DNA of 64,000 nt from Cheilinus undulatus (lineage: Eukaryota; Chordata; Actinopteri; Labriformes; Labridae): NCBI RefSeq assembly GCF_018320785.1, contig NC_054875.1, forward strand, positions 34,327,657 to 34,391,656, read 5' to 3'. Under the pieces are notes generated by a model, which made no database searches, was not told the DNA's origin, and worked only from the letters and a program-made list of their open reading frames with translations. How positions within the stretch are numbered: position 1 is the first letter of the stretch; each line of letters starts with the position of its first letter. A program made the translations under genes and the position numbers. Below, one piece after another: positions 1 through 12,900 of the stretch.

Positions 1-914
1 TCATGAGGAGGTATGTGAGGGGAGGGGCAGAGCTATGAAGCTCAAACAGGAAGAAGAACAGGAATGGAGGGGGAGTAGAGTTGATTCTACACAATTCTCA
101 TCTAATGTTACTTACTCAAGCTTTAAGCTTTAGCTATGTTGGCTACATAGCCACATTATCTAAGTAGCTTGTAGCTAATGTTGCTTTCGTAAGCCTAGCC
201 TTAGCTACATTAGCTGTGTTTGGGTGTTTTCATGGAGGACAAGCTTTTTCCCATCAGTTTACTCATTTTCATGAAGTGTTTTTATAGATTTTGAAGGTAT
301 GTTTTGTACTTTTGGTATCTTAACCCATACCTTAAATTATAACTCAAACCCCAACCAGAAGTTCAATCCAATTTTATTTTGAAAGTTTTGGCATATGTTG
401 GACTAGTCTGCAAGAAGGGGTGTCTAAGAGCTGGTGTCTGGACTTAGACTGTCTTGGAAGTTTTTGTGGCTACTGAAAAGAAAACTTTGTTCCACTACAA
501 AAAGAGGAGTGGTTACAAGCATTGGTAGCTATTATGGCGGGGTCCACAGTGATATCTTTTCCTGGCCCCAGAATTCCTGTTGACACCCCTGCCCGTTTGG
601 AAACCCCGCATATTTTTTACGTTTTTAACCCAGCCCACTTTCTAGGTGTCCGAAATGCTCTCCCCTCTCCTCGCTGCCTCCCTCTCTCCTCCTCACCCCC
701 CTCGCTCCTGTGTGCGGAGCTCCACTTTGAGTTCAGCCCCCATCGGCTGGAGGCTCGGGTTTATCTGGGACCAAGGAGGGGATCATTCAGGAGCTGCGCG
801 CCGTCAGGTGAAGGAAGGCTCCGTTGCGGACGCTGGGGGGACTGAGAGAGGACAGGGAACTAGGGGTTTGAACTTTTCCGCTGTAACTCGGGTTTGTGAG
901 GGCGACAGGGAGCC
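1..914 (+). promoter_or_regulatory. col9a3: Upstream region and 5' leader of col9a3
   Basis: No convincing gene lies before the col9a3 start codon. Bases 1-500 are AT-rich; a GCTAATGTTAGC-like low-complexity stretch runs over about 110-230. From about 640 to 914 the composition becomes GC-richer with several CpGs, as expected around a transcription start and 5' UTR. I see no clear TATA box at a fixed distance, so the transcription start is not placed. The short open frames at 522-963 overlap each other and the leader, and look like chance frames in GC-rich sequence. Confidence 0.5.
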
Positions 915-980
915 ATGGCGGTGTTCTCTGCTCTTTGGGTGCTCTTGCTGTGCCAGCTTTTGACATCCTCCTTAGCTCAG
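915..980 (+). CDS. col9a3: col9a3 exon 1: start codon and signal peptide
   Basis: The ATG at 915-917 sits in a good Kozak context (GAGCCATGG). The exon encodes 22 residues, [20 protein letters not shown] followed by AQ: a short N-region, a hydrophobic core and an Ala-Gln end suitable for signal peptidase. It ends at a GTAAGA donor. The next exon begins directly with an Arg-Pro-Gly collagenous sequence, so the mature chain starts almost at once in COL3. Confidence 0.95.
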
Positions 981-3900
981 GTAAGAGTTATCAGGCGCTT
1001 CATCCATCCTTTCATTCAGCCGCCTGTATTTGGTCGCAATGGGTTTTAGCCAGTAGCATCTGTAGCCTTAACTTAGAACAATAAATGAATCTGTCCTGCA
1101 GGTTCACCTTCTTATAAGTCTACCCACTGTGTCTTTGGTGTTTATTCCAGCTTCTATGGGCCTCACCTGCACTCCCTTTACCTTAAAACCTGATGCTTTC
1201 TTTCCATGTTTTCTCCTCATAAACTAAGTTTAGGTGTTATTTGTCCGTCTTCCTCTGTAGGCCTTTTCTTAGTGCTGTACATCAGCCTGATTGTGTGCAG
1301 GTGTCTGTGATTTTCACACTCGTTGCTGAGGTTGGGGTTATGTTTTCTCTGAACCTGAGGAATGTGAAGATTGGAGATCAGTGCCACAGTGCACAATGCC
1401 ACCTCTGTTCACCCAGGCTCCCTGAATGAGCTAAAACCAGGAGCTTAGAGCCCTCTTTTAAATAAGTTTATTGAGTTTACATGAACTGTGAACTGCTGCT
1501 TTATTTTTGTTTTCCATCTAAATCTACTTTAGCCTTCCTCTTTTTGTGAGACGGAGAATAAATGCCTTTTTTAATAAAAAATGACCAACAATGGGGAAGC
1601 TATGCCAAGTTCTCTCTTAAAATTGATGATATAGATTAGTTAATATTTCTAGGGAAGAACTGTGTTGAGTTTTAAACTTTTTTAGGCCAAACTTGAAGCC
1701 CAAAAAATGTTTGTACTTTACCTGGACCATGTAGCAATTCTTAAATGCATGCATTGCTTCTTGTGTTAAAGGTATGTATGGATGTATTTTTAAGTTCTTT
1801 GAAATATAATCCTAATTTAATCAATTTTATTCTGCAGAGACCAGGCCCCAGAGGATCCCCTGGGCCACCAGGACCCCCAGGGCCTCCAGGAAAGGATGGC
1901 ACTGATGTAAGTTGTCTAGAGTCCACCACTGTTTTTACATCTTTCTGAATGTGCCCTTTAAAATTTACCCAATTTATATGGAACCAGCTCCAGTAAGGTT
2001 CATATGAATGATGATGAATGTTAAGCTCTAAATTTTGAAGTGTCATGTGATTATCCCAGAAATTAGAATATTTTGAACCAGGCTTGTTGATTTCACTTCA
2101 CTCTGAATTCCCCCTCAGTTTCCTTTGGTAGAAAGTGTTTTCTTTGAGTATAAATGTGGCTGAAATGTGTCAAAATGTTAGTTTTTATTGCATTGACTCC
2201 TCCCAAAGCCCCTCCTACGAGTATGAAATCATAATAATGTATGTCAAGTAGGCAGGGTTTAAGAAATGGTCAGTACAATTTTTTATAACACTCTACAGAG
2301 CTTAGATGCCTTTATATAATCCCTTTTTGTATTGTGAAAGGCTGCATTTTCTCTGCAGTTGTTAAATTCAGGCTGTATGAAACAAGTCTACTTGAGATGT
2401 GATGTGAATTTGTTTGTACAGGAAAAATTGGATTATGGGTAATCTATGAAAAAAGATAATCTCTTCATAAACTTTTTGTGAAGCTCCCCTCCTAATCCAA
2501 AATAGTGACTATCCAGGAAATCTCAGTAGTTATTTTTTTAGTTGTGGATATTTTTGTGACTCAGGCACACAGAGGGTCCATTCATACATTCCCCAACCCT
2601 GTGAGACCATCTAGAGTTTCTCTTCACACCTCCTCCCTGCATCTCCAGCCCCCCTCCTCAAACCAAACTGAAGCTGGGATCATGTGAGCAGTCGGCATCG
2701 GGTCACTTTAGCCGTGTTTGTTCTTCCAGCGCTCACTGCAGGAGCTAAACATCAAATCCTGTGTAGCTAGGCAGATCAAATAATCACTGCCTGAGTAGCT
2801 TTAACAGTTCTGTTAATAGTCTCTCACTGAGTTATAGATGGACTCTCCCACTATAATTAAACACGCTGTTCATTGTAAGTATTAGGGGCTGTTTGGATGA
2901 AAATTTTAATTAAAATACATCTGTTGTCTCTCTTTTTATCAGGGCAAACCTGGACCAGCTGGACTTTCAGGAAAAGCTGTAAGTATTACTACAGGAGTTG
3001 ACACATAGATTTTTTTACAGTGACCAAGTCTGAAGTTTAACTGTGTAAAAACAAAGCTGATAATATGTATTTGTGTTATTACTGTTTTGATTAAACCCCC
3101 TGAATACCCTTATCATTACACTTGACTGCAACTTGTCGGAGGCCATAAAAACACGAAAAGAACAGAGCTGTTGTCCTCTGTACACATCAAGGCATCATTC
3201 AAAGCAAAAGGTTAAAGTTATCTCTTTCAGGAAAGTGTCTACTGTAATTCAAACAAAAATAAAAAATGTAGATGAGAAAGAAAACAAATCAGAGTACCTG
3301 TCACCCTCACAAAAAGGTCAGATGAATCTCAGCCAAAATTTCAACAAAGATACCCCCTTTTCTGAGCCATCACATGCTATGTTATACTATGCTACAATAC
3401 AATATGCTTCAAGAGGATATGACACTGTACAATAGATTGGGATATAATATTACACAAAACCATGTGAGAAATAAGAGAGGCTGTACTTGTTATATGGTAA
3501 TGCATGATAGATTAAAATTGAATATAAGGAAATGTGGCTAAAGTTAGCAGCTAGCCCGGCCAGCCCTCGTTCTTCTCTGTAGATTAATATCATGCTCAAT
3601 GTGGTTATTCATCACTTCGGTAGAGTTGTTCTCCATGAGTGTAACCCTCAACAGTCTGCGTAAAATTTTATTTCCATCCATCCTTTTCTGTTATCTGGGG
3701 CTGGGTCACAGTGGCAGCAGGCTAAGGATGCCATATTCCAGCTCTTCCTGGGGAATTCCAAGGCGTTCCCAGGCCAGATGAGATATATATCCCCTCTAGC
3801 TAGTCTGTCCTGAGGTCTCCACCCAATTGGACGCACCTGGAAGACCTCCACAAGGAGGTGTCCAAGAGGCATCCCAATCAGATGCCCAAGCCACCTTAAC

Positions 3901-6900
3901 TGGCTCCTTTTGACGCGAAGGAGCATTGCCTCTACTTTTAGCTCCCTGCAGATGTCCGAGCTCTTCACCTTATCTGTAAGGCTGAGCCCAGACACCCTCC
4001 TGAGGAATCTCCATCTCATTCTTTTGGTCATTACCCAGAGTTCATGACCATAGGTGAGGGCTGGAACTAAGATCGACTGGTTAATTGAGAGATTGTATTC
4101 TGGTTCAGCTCCATTTTCTTATTAAAAAATACTGCCATACTGCACAGTTCCTACAACATGCTAACCATTAACTTATCATGTTTACACCCAGCAAAAAGGG
4201 AAGCTCTGGCAGGAAGATACAGTGGCTACTAGTGGTGGGAGGCTTCATTACCCATTTAAAAGAACATTTGACCAGGATTTTAAGCCTGGGTTTATAAAAA
4301 CGATAGATGCATAGTTTAACCGACTCAACAATCTTGCACCAGCTAATTTGACATCCAGATTTAACCCTTTAGCCGGTTTACTGTGTGCATTCCTAGATAC
4401 TACATTAAAGGTACAATGAAATACAAGAGGAATGCAAGACATAATATGATACGATCATTAGGAGATGTTAAGACTCAATATGATATATGATACCAGAGGA
4501 TAGCATTTTGTAAATTTGTCTTTGATTCCAATGCTGCACGTATTTAGCTGCTTTCAAAGCAGATCACTGATTTTTAAATGCCTCTTTGTAGGGTCCCAAA
4601 GGGAAAGCAGGAATACCAGGGGCACCAGGAAAACCAGGCCTGCCGGGACTACCAGGAGTGGATGTAAGTGTCCAATTAACACACACACAGAAAACTCTGA
4701 GCTAACATCAACACAGCACGTTTTTCTTTGCGGATAAATGTGAGGAATGAATGCTCAAACAGTAGAGCAGTAGTGCAACAGAGCATGAGAAAGTAAAGTG
4801 TTCCTGACTGATGTACTTTCTCTTCAGGGTTTGACCGGTCCTGATGGTCCATCTGGGAAGGATGGACCCCCAGGGGAAGCAGTAAGTGTGTCTCAGTCTT
4901 GTGATCTTCTTCAGATGCTGAGGTCACGGATGTAGTTGAACTCAGCTTAATTTTCTGACCTTTTCTTCTTCACACTTCCCCTCATTAATCAGCCAGTTAA
5001 TACCAGATATTAGTGAAGCTTTAAGATATGCATGTATGCAAAAGCCCTGCATTTTTATTGGCTGCTGTTGAGGAAGATCTTGAGGAGGGTCTATTGGGGA
5101 CAAGGCCCATGTTTCCTCTGTTGGCCTCGATTTGTCAAGGCGGCTCAGCCTCTTAGGGGGGAAATATTTTTAATGAGGGATCAGAATCGGATTTAATTCT
5201 GCTTCTTCCCTAATCCGGCCCGGAATGTGCGCCGTTCCCACCGATCTGTGAGACTGTAGGGGGATGATGATCTGTTGCTCTTATGAGACATAAACAGGTA
5301 TAATCCTCAGAGAAAAACAAGAGAGAGAGCATCAAACTACATGTGCACTGCTATATCTTTTGATTAAACAGAAAGACTGTTACTTTTCATATTAGATGTA
5401 AGATACAAAAGAATCTGGATTAAAGGGCCTTCACTGTTAGGCTACAAATTCACTGTCAAGACGGATAAACCTCCCTCATGGCTATTCAGCTAATTAGCCA
5501 ATCTAATGAGGAAGCTTGCATCAACCAGTGTCCCTAATTACACAGATTACTACACTGTCATGGCTGCTTCATGATGCTGAACAGTAAGGATTAAACTAGA
5601 AGAGACTGAGCGTTAGCTAACTACATCAGCTCACTTACTGTAACAATACAAATCTAGCTCCAATTTTAGCACATTCAGTTTACTTTTCAATCGAGGATTT
5701 ACTTGTGGCTACATCCCATTTGTTTTTGATTCTTTTCACCAGTGTGCCCTGCTGTCTGGTTTACAGACTCAGGAATGCACTATATAAGTAACATCAGTGT
5801 GTCGAGCCTGTTTATTTGGAGTCTTTTCCCTCTCAGACAACACAAATACAGCTGTGGCAAAGGTAAACAAAGACTTACAGAAGGAGGAGAAGTGGGACCA
5901 CAGGAAACCACATGTAGATCATTTTTATATGGAGGTACTTTGTAGTCCTTTTGTTTTATTGAGAATTACAATTTAAAAATGTGAACAAACTAAAGGCATA
6001 AATGGCACAAATATCCCAGAACAAAAGTAGTAGTTACCTTTCCACCTTGGCTAATCATGAAGAGTTGATTAATAGCTTTTAGGAATTTACAGTTAACCTA
6101 ACAACAGATGCTAACAAAGCTAGTTTTATGGAGGTTTTTTTTCCATCTAAACAACTATATAATGGCTGTTTTAAGTGATGCAAAAACAGCCAGGATCACA
6201 TTTGATTTTTTCAGTAATGTTTCTATTTATCAGATTCCTTTTTTCTTTTGTTTGATGTTTTAATATTTTTTCTAAAAATAACCAGTCACCAATTACCATC
6301 AGTGAGGCTTGAGTAAAAACTGGCAAAGCCTTCCAAATAATAGAATAGAAGACAGTTACCCCCTGAAAAACAGGTCATTTAAACTAACAAAGAAAACAAG
6401 CAGATCAAAACTTGATTTATTATTCATATTCAACTGCTTTCCACCAAGTGGTCTTGTTCAGTTTGGTTTAGTATTACCTTACTGGGCTAAAACCTTATGA
6501 ATCAGTGTTATTGATCACCCTTTACATCTGTCAGTTGGTTTAACAAATTTGAAGCAATGCTGACTATGACCATTCAGTGTTAAATTATTTGAAAAATACA
6601 GGCATTTTTCCTTTCCCCCAAAAAAGGTGATTTTGGAGATAGGAGGTTTTTGCCCATCACCAGTGATATAAAGTTATTTCCACTGTCAAAAGTTTAAAAA
6701 GGTGCCAAAATAACTGATCTATACCACCCTACTTTTTTGGCACCTATATGTTTCAGTACCAAGCTTCCAAAGCTTGATTTCTCCTTGTGATAAACAGCCA
6801 CAAGCTAAGGAGAAAGAACAAAAAGTGCTGGATGTCCCCCTTATTTTTTTATGATGTTGTTTTTTTTCCTTAATTGTATTTATTGACAGGCTACACTGTG

Positions 6901-9900
6901 TTATGCTGCTATGATGCCACGCTATTACATGGCTAATGTTTTTAAAGCTATTAGCTCACACACCCTGTGGCAGCTCGAGCAAGATCAGGGTTTACCATAT
7001 CAGACTACGCTGAACCAAAACGGGCTGCTTGGTAGAAATGCACCATTAGATTCAGAAAAGATATGATACGACACAATACTTCACCACACCATAATACACC
7101 ATAGCATGTGACATGATGGAACATACCATGGCATGAAACAATACAATATGAAAGAACAAAAAACTCAGGCTAGACCACACTATACAACACTATACCATAC
7201 GGTGCAATATGACATGCCACTATACAACACTTTACCATATAATTCAAAACAGTATGATGTGACATGATAGGGTACAATTTGATACAGCATGACACAACAC
7301 AATAAAAAACACAAAACACAATACTGTATGATACGATACAGCATGCTAATATTTGATAAGATACAATAGAATATGATACGATTCAAAACATGACATAACA
7401 CCATAAGATACAACATAACCCAATACAATAAGACACAATAGTCAACTTGATATGTCTTAATACAGCACTGTACAATACAACATAACACAATGCTGTATAA
7501 TAATAATACAATATGTTACAGTTAAGTTTGAGACCTTACAACACAGTCTGATACAATACAGTACAATACGATATGATATGCTCAGTGTTAATTTTGTCGA
7601 CTAAAACTATGTCTAAAAATGTTAATTTACAGCTTTTTTTTTCCATGAGAAAGACTAGACTAAGACTTGCCAAAAATAGATCTTTGATGACTTAGACTGA
7701 CAAAAACTAAGTTAAGTTTTTGTTAAGACGACTAAAACTAGATTAAAGTGGAATTTATTTTTGGTCTGACACTGAAAACCCATGATATTTCTCTACTGTG
7801 GGCAAGTCTGTCAAAATGCATTGCATGTGTAGATATTCTGCCTCTCAGCTGTTGAAAGCAGGGACCCCAGGTTTAGCAGAGTGCATAGAACACACTACTG
7901 TGATTTGGTACCAGATTTAGGCAAAAGAATAAAGACTTGGAGTAAAAGTAAAGACTAAAATGTGAGGAATTTTTTTATGAATGCAAACTGCAGTAAAATG
8001 TTTTTGAGTTTTTGTTGACTAAAACTAGACCAAAACTATAAAGAATGGAAATAACTAAAATGTGACTAAAACTAAAAGGCTTTCATCGAAAGACTAAGAT
8101 TGAGACTAAATTTGAAAACAGCTGTCAAAATTTAAACTGGTTATGACACCACACAACATAACATAATATTATATGATAACATGTTTTATGTTGAGATTGG
8201 GTACAATAGGATAGAATACTTAACAACACAGTACTAGTACAGTACAGTAGTAATATGAAACAATACTATACAATACAGTACCACAAAACATAATACTACA
8301 AAGTATGGTATGGTACGTTACAGTCCAATACCATACAAAAGAGGTTCTCAAACTCGTGATAGTTGCCATCATATTTTCTCAGTTTAGCTGGTTTGGGCCT
8401 AGCGTCACTTGATAAGTGGACGCGCTTAAATATTTATCCACTGTTGCTTGCTGGACCTGAGCAAAATGACTGATGCATGATGAGTGATTAGATTTACAGT
8501 GCTTAACAAATTTATTAGACCACCACCCAAAGTAAGGTTTATGCCACAACTGCCCTAAATTAACAGCATTAGTAATTACTAAAATCATTTTTTATGTTTC
8601 TGCAATGGTTAATACATCAATATGTAGCAGCTCTTTAACCCAAATGATATTTTTAATGCTAAAGTATAATTATTATTGTTATCCATGAATTTTCAAATTT
8701 ACTGATTTATAAAAAAACTGAAAAAAATTGTAAAGCACATTATTATTTCTTGATTAATATGTCAAATTATAGTTATTTACTTGCATTCCTGAACAGAAAA
8801 ATTAGTTTTAGTGGTTGAATGTTATGCTTGATTCATTTCTGACTTCTCAGAGAAGCCCAGTGAGCCGGCTCAAATTTGGGTATAAAAAGGTGAATTCAGT
8901 TTGAAATTCCTCATTCTTGTTCAAAATGGTAAAACGTGGAGAGCTCACTAAAAATGAAAGAGTCTGCATTAAAGCACTTCATGATGCTGGATGGTCTCTG
9001 AGACAAATATGACAGGTGGTCTAATAAATTTGTTAAGCACTGTACGTGATATGTCACAATGATATCTGAGTTTTTATTTGCCCGAAGCTGACTGATGGGG
9101 AAGTCATTGGTCTAGTATGGTCGTTTGATGGTGCTGTGGTCCCTCTATGTATTTATTTGCTTTCTAATGACATGGTATTACTTTGCAAGTACGTTGTACG
9201 TAGCAATTTGGTACAATAGGATATGATTCTTAAGAACACAATAGCATATGACATAAAGCCCTAATGTCCTATTGAAAATAAATAAAGGTTTGAAGAAAGT
9301 GATACTGTACAATACAGTACCACATAACATAATACTACCAAAAATAATAGGTTAGGGTTCAGTTCGATACCATAAATGACAATCTGATCTGATCTGATTT
9401 GTTTAATACGATACGATACGATATGATACAGTACAATATGATACCATACGATACTTGTGATAACATAGGACAACACATCATAATACGATATGGCACAATC
9501 CGTGCATTGTGATTGGGTACAACAGGATATAATACTTTACAACATAATTATAAACGATAAGAAGCAATACTATACAAAACAGTACCACCTTACATGATAC
9601 TACACAATATGATATGTTATAGTGCAGTTTGATGCTACACAAGACAATCTCAAGTGATACAATACGATACAGTACAACAGAACACAACATTATACAATGA
9701 CACGTACGGTAGGTTGCGATTTGGTAGGATAGGATATGATACTTTACAACACAATACCATACCATAAGACATTGGTTCCCAACATGGGCTCCTGGGGGCC
9801 ACATAACATGATACTATACGATATGATATCATATGTTACGGTACAATTCAATAAGATAGGTTACAACAAGGCACAATTTGGTACTATCCAACACTATACT

Positions 9901-12900
9901 ATGTGATATGGTATTACATTGCACATTTTAGTTGCTTTTAAAGTACAAATCAATAAACTAAAACAAGCAACAGTCCACATGTCAACAGGAAAGCTTCTCT
10001 GTAAAGTCAGCTTTGTGCACTGACTGTATCTCAGTTCTGCACATGCCTTCATGTTTTCCTCAATAAGAAGTACTAATACAAGATAACTTAAAGGATGGCT
10101 GAATATGAAGAATGCTTTTGCTTCATTGATTATCTCTGAGAAACTGATTGTAGCATTTTTGTCCTGCTCTCTACAGGGAGAGGCCGGACCTCCTGGGCCT
10201 GCTGGACCTCCTGTAAGTACCCCCACATACTTTTAACAACACTGCCGTCATAACTCCAGTCCTCTGATGTTTAATCACCTCATTCTGACCACATTCTTAT
10301 AAAATACCCATATATGCAAGTTTGCCCCAACACAGATGGCTAAATTCTCCTTTTCATGCTCAAAGATTTGTTTTTTCTTATTTGGAGTTGGAGCTATAAC
10401 AGCTCTAATCAGACTTAGATAGCCTTCAGTTGATTTAAAGATAATGACGACCCCTGGAAGCTACAGTATCGCATATTGTCTTAGAAATAATCAGATTATA
10501 GTTTGTTCTGAACCGACCGGGCTGCTGGAGTGCATATCTACCTTACAGCAACAACCTGGGACAAACTTTCAAAGTGGATTTAATGCAGTGATGCATCGAA
10601 GGCTGGATATTGATGCTCGGAGTAAATCTAATCATCCCCTCGGTGTTTGTGACTTAATTTGTCTTCCTGTGTCTTCCGTAGGGCAGAGGGAGACCAGGAG
10701 CAGCAGTGAGTACACAGCACTGTCTTTATGCAGCATGCTAATAAGCACAAAGATGGAGATTGTGATGTTTTTTATTACTTTTTACACATTATTCATCCTT
10801 AGACAGCACGTATGTTGTCTTCTGTTCTTAACGGTGTTTGTTTCTAGGGACTACCTGGAACCAACGGGCTGCCAGGCGGAGTCGGACCTCAGGGTCCAGC
10901 GGTGAGTATCTGTTTGATCTCTGCAATTACCCTTCCTGTCGTCCTCAATGAGCAATAAGATCCTTTGATTCAGATAGTCAAATGATTATCGTTATCTGTG
11001 CTATTTTAGTCGATGCTCGTCTCAATGCCCAGTCGGCCGCAGTTATCTAAACAGATCCAGTTTGTGTAACAGCAGCATAATTCAAACAGAAGAAGAAAAA
11101 ATACAAATAAAGGGAAATCCAGCAGCACTTTGTCATAAATTAACAGTACAGCACTGCCTTTAATTCCTATAAGAGGTTGATGAAACAGGAGGGACACTAG
11201 AGAGAAGGAAGACTGCAGTATGTAGACTGGCCTGCTTCTACTGCAACAATTCATTTTCATTATTCATGAACACTTTTTTGCATTTTCACTTTGAATTTCA
11301 CTGTAAGGTCAACTGAAGCATTAAAAATCCTTTTGGCTGGTATTAGGATTTTATCAGGCTTATTAAGGGTTATCATGCCTCATTAAGATTCAGCAAAGAA
11401 GGACAAATTAGTAGCATTGACCATTTATTTTGTCACAGCCGTTGGTAGTTTGTTAACAACTCACATTTGTTCTGAGGTGAACAAAAATGCTGTTCTTGGA
11501 ATAATATTTGGGTTTTATGTGATTTTTTGGGCAAACAAGTCCAACTAGATAGTTATAAATTCCTAGAAGCGCTTTCACAAGGTCAGAGAAGATATCCAAA
11601 ATCTTTAAATTATGCACATAATTGTTCCTTTAAAAAAATAAGCAACTGAGTGTCTCTTTCCTGACTTTAAATATTGGCTGTTTTTGAGCTTGTCTGCTGG
11701 GGGTTGTAAGTTTTATCTTTGCTGGATCAAGATTAGCTTCAAAAATAGTTTCTAAATCATAAAATCTTACAGCTACATCCTCATCATAAATTCAGATAAA
11801 ATCATTACCAAAGAGGCTCAAAATTCAGAGGATTCTTTACAACTTGAACACTCTGCAGCAGCGCAGGGAAAACGCCAAGGCAGATGACAGATTTTAAGGT
11901 GGTGTAGGGACTTGGAGGTACAACTTTTCCTTCAGGTGATTGTTATTCTTTTCTTTAATCCTTTATTTAGTTGGGAGAACCCACTGAGACTAAGGTTTCT
12001 TTTCCAGGGTGCCCTGCAGTAATACAATAAAAGACAGAAAAGAAAAGTACAGATAGAAAAATCAAGTACAGTCATAAACATGCTCTCATTACTTGCAAAC
12101 TCATGCCCAGAGTTAATAAGTCAAATCTTAGAGGGGTTGAAATCACTTTTTTTATGTAGTTCAGACACAAGCTCTTTAAAAACACTCTCACCAGAGAGGG
12201 CAGATTTTGAGTTTCAAATAGGCTGGTTTTCAACTTTTATAAAGAAGATGGTGGAGATGTTTTTAGTTTTTGTCATTTTGTTTTTCAGGGTGCTGAGGGC
12301 CTTGCAGGACTTCCAGGACCTCCTGGCCCTGATGGACCACCAGTGAGTGACTTTTTAGTTAATAACTGCTGATACCATATTGTTGTGTGATTGTTTATCT
12401 TCTCTAGCATGAGAATCAATAAAACTAGTTAATTTGAGGAGATATGGTACTTAAGTTGAGCTTTGCTGTGAGTCTGATGTGATTTCTGTTTTGTTTGGGT
12501 TTGTTGTTTTTTTTATATGTTGTCTCATTTATGGTTGTCCAGATTTTCTATGCCTTGACACTTTTTCAGTCCTGCTCATTAAAAAACAGAAGTCTCTGTC
12601 ATCTTAATGATCAATGCTATCAAAAATGACCAAAACTTGCTTAGGAGCAGAATGAATACCCGACAGTTTGCAGTAACTGAATGCAATTTTTGACAACTGG
12701 AAATCACCCAATATTGATCTAGGAGTTCTGTTTTGTTGTCTTAATATTAAAACAGGTGTCAGCATTGTTGGATTTCTGCTAGTGTCATATCAAAAATAAA
12801 AATTCCAGTATTGTGACAGCCTTAGTCTGAATGTTTTATGATTTTTATTTTAACACACTGTCATGTGCTTAAGTTTTAATCATGTGGGCCGCTAAGGACT

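Larger units (their letters stand above)
4882..10176 (+). other. col9a3: col9a3 intron 5 (5.3 kb), repeat-rich
   Basis: Layout: a GC-balanced, non-repetitive block at about 5070-5310; AT-rich unique sequence to 6490; a dispersed-repeat copy at 6497-6663; ATAC-type degenerate arrays at 7050-7580, 8150-8345 and 9190-9900; an ACTAAAACTAGA-type element at 7585-8130; and a Tc1 miniature element at 8495-9044. No coding exon was found. Frames reported by stop-free runs in the arrays (for example near 7180-7490) are repeat artefacts. Confidence 0.75.

Noticed and set aside
3648-4031. 127-codon minus frame as a possible host gene
   Set aside because: It is the C-terminal tail of a fish LINE reverse transcriptase with its 3' tail.
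7180-7488. Minus-strand frame of 102 codons rich in Cys/Tyr/Ile
   Set aside because: It is the translation of the degenerate ATAC array; composition follows the repeat and no domain is present.
10444-10905. 153-codon plus frame spanning 10444-10905
   Set aside because: It covers col9a3 exons 7 and 8 and the intron between; its frame at the exons is not the collagen frame.
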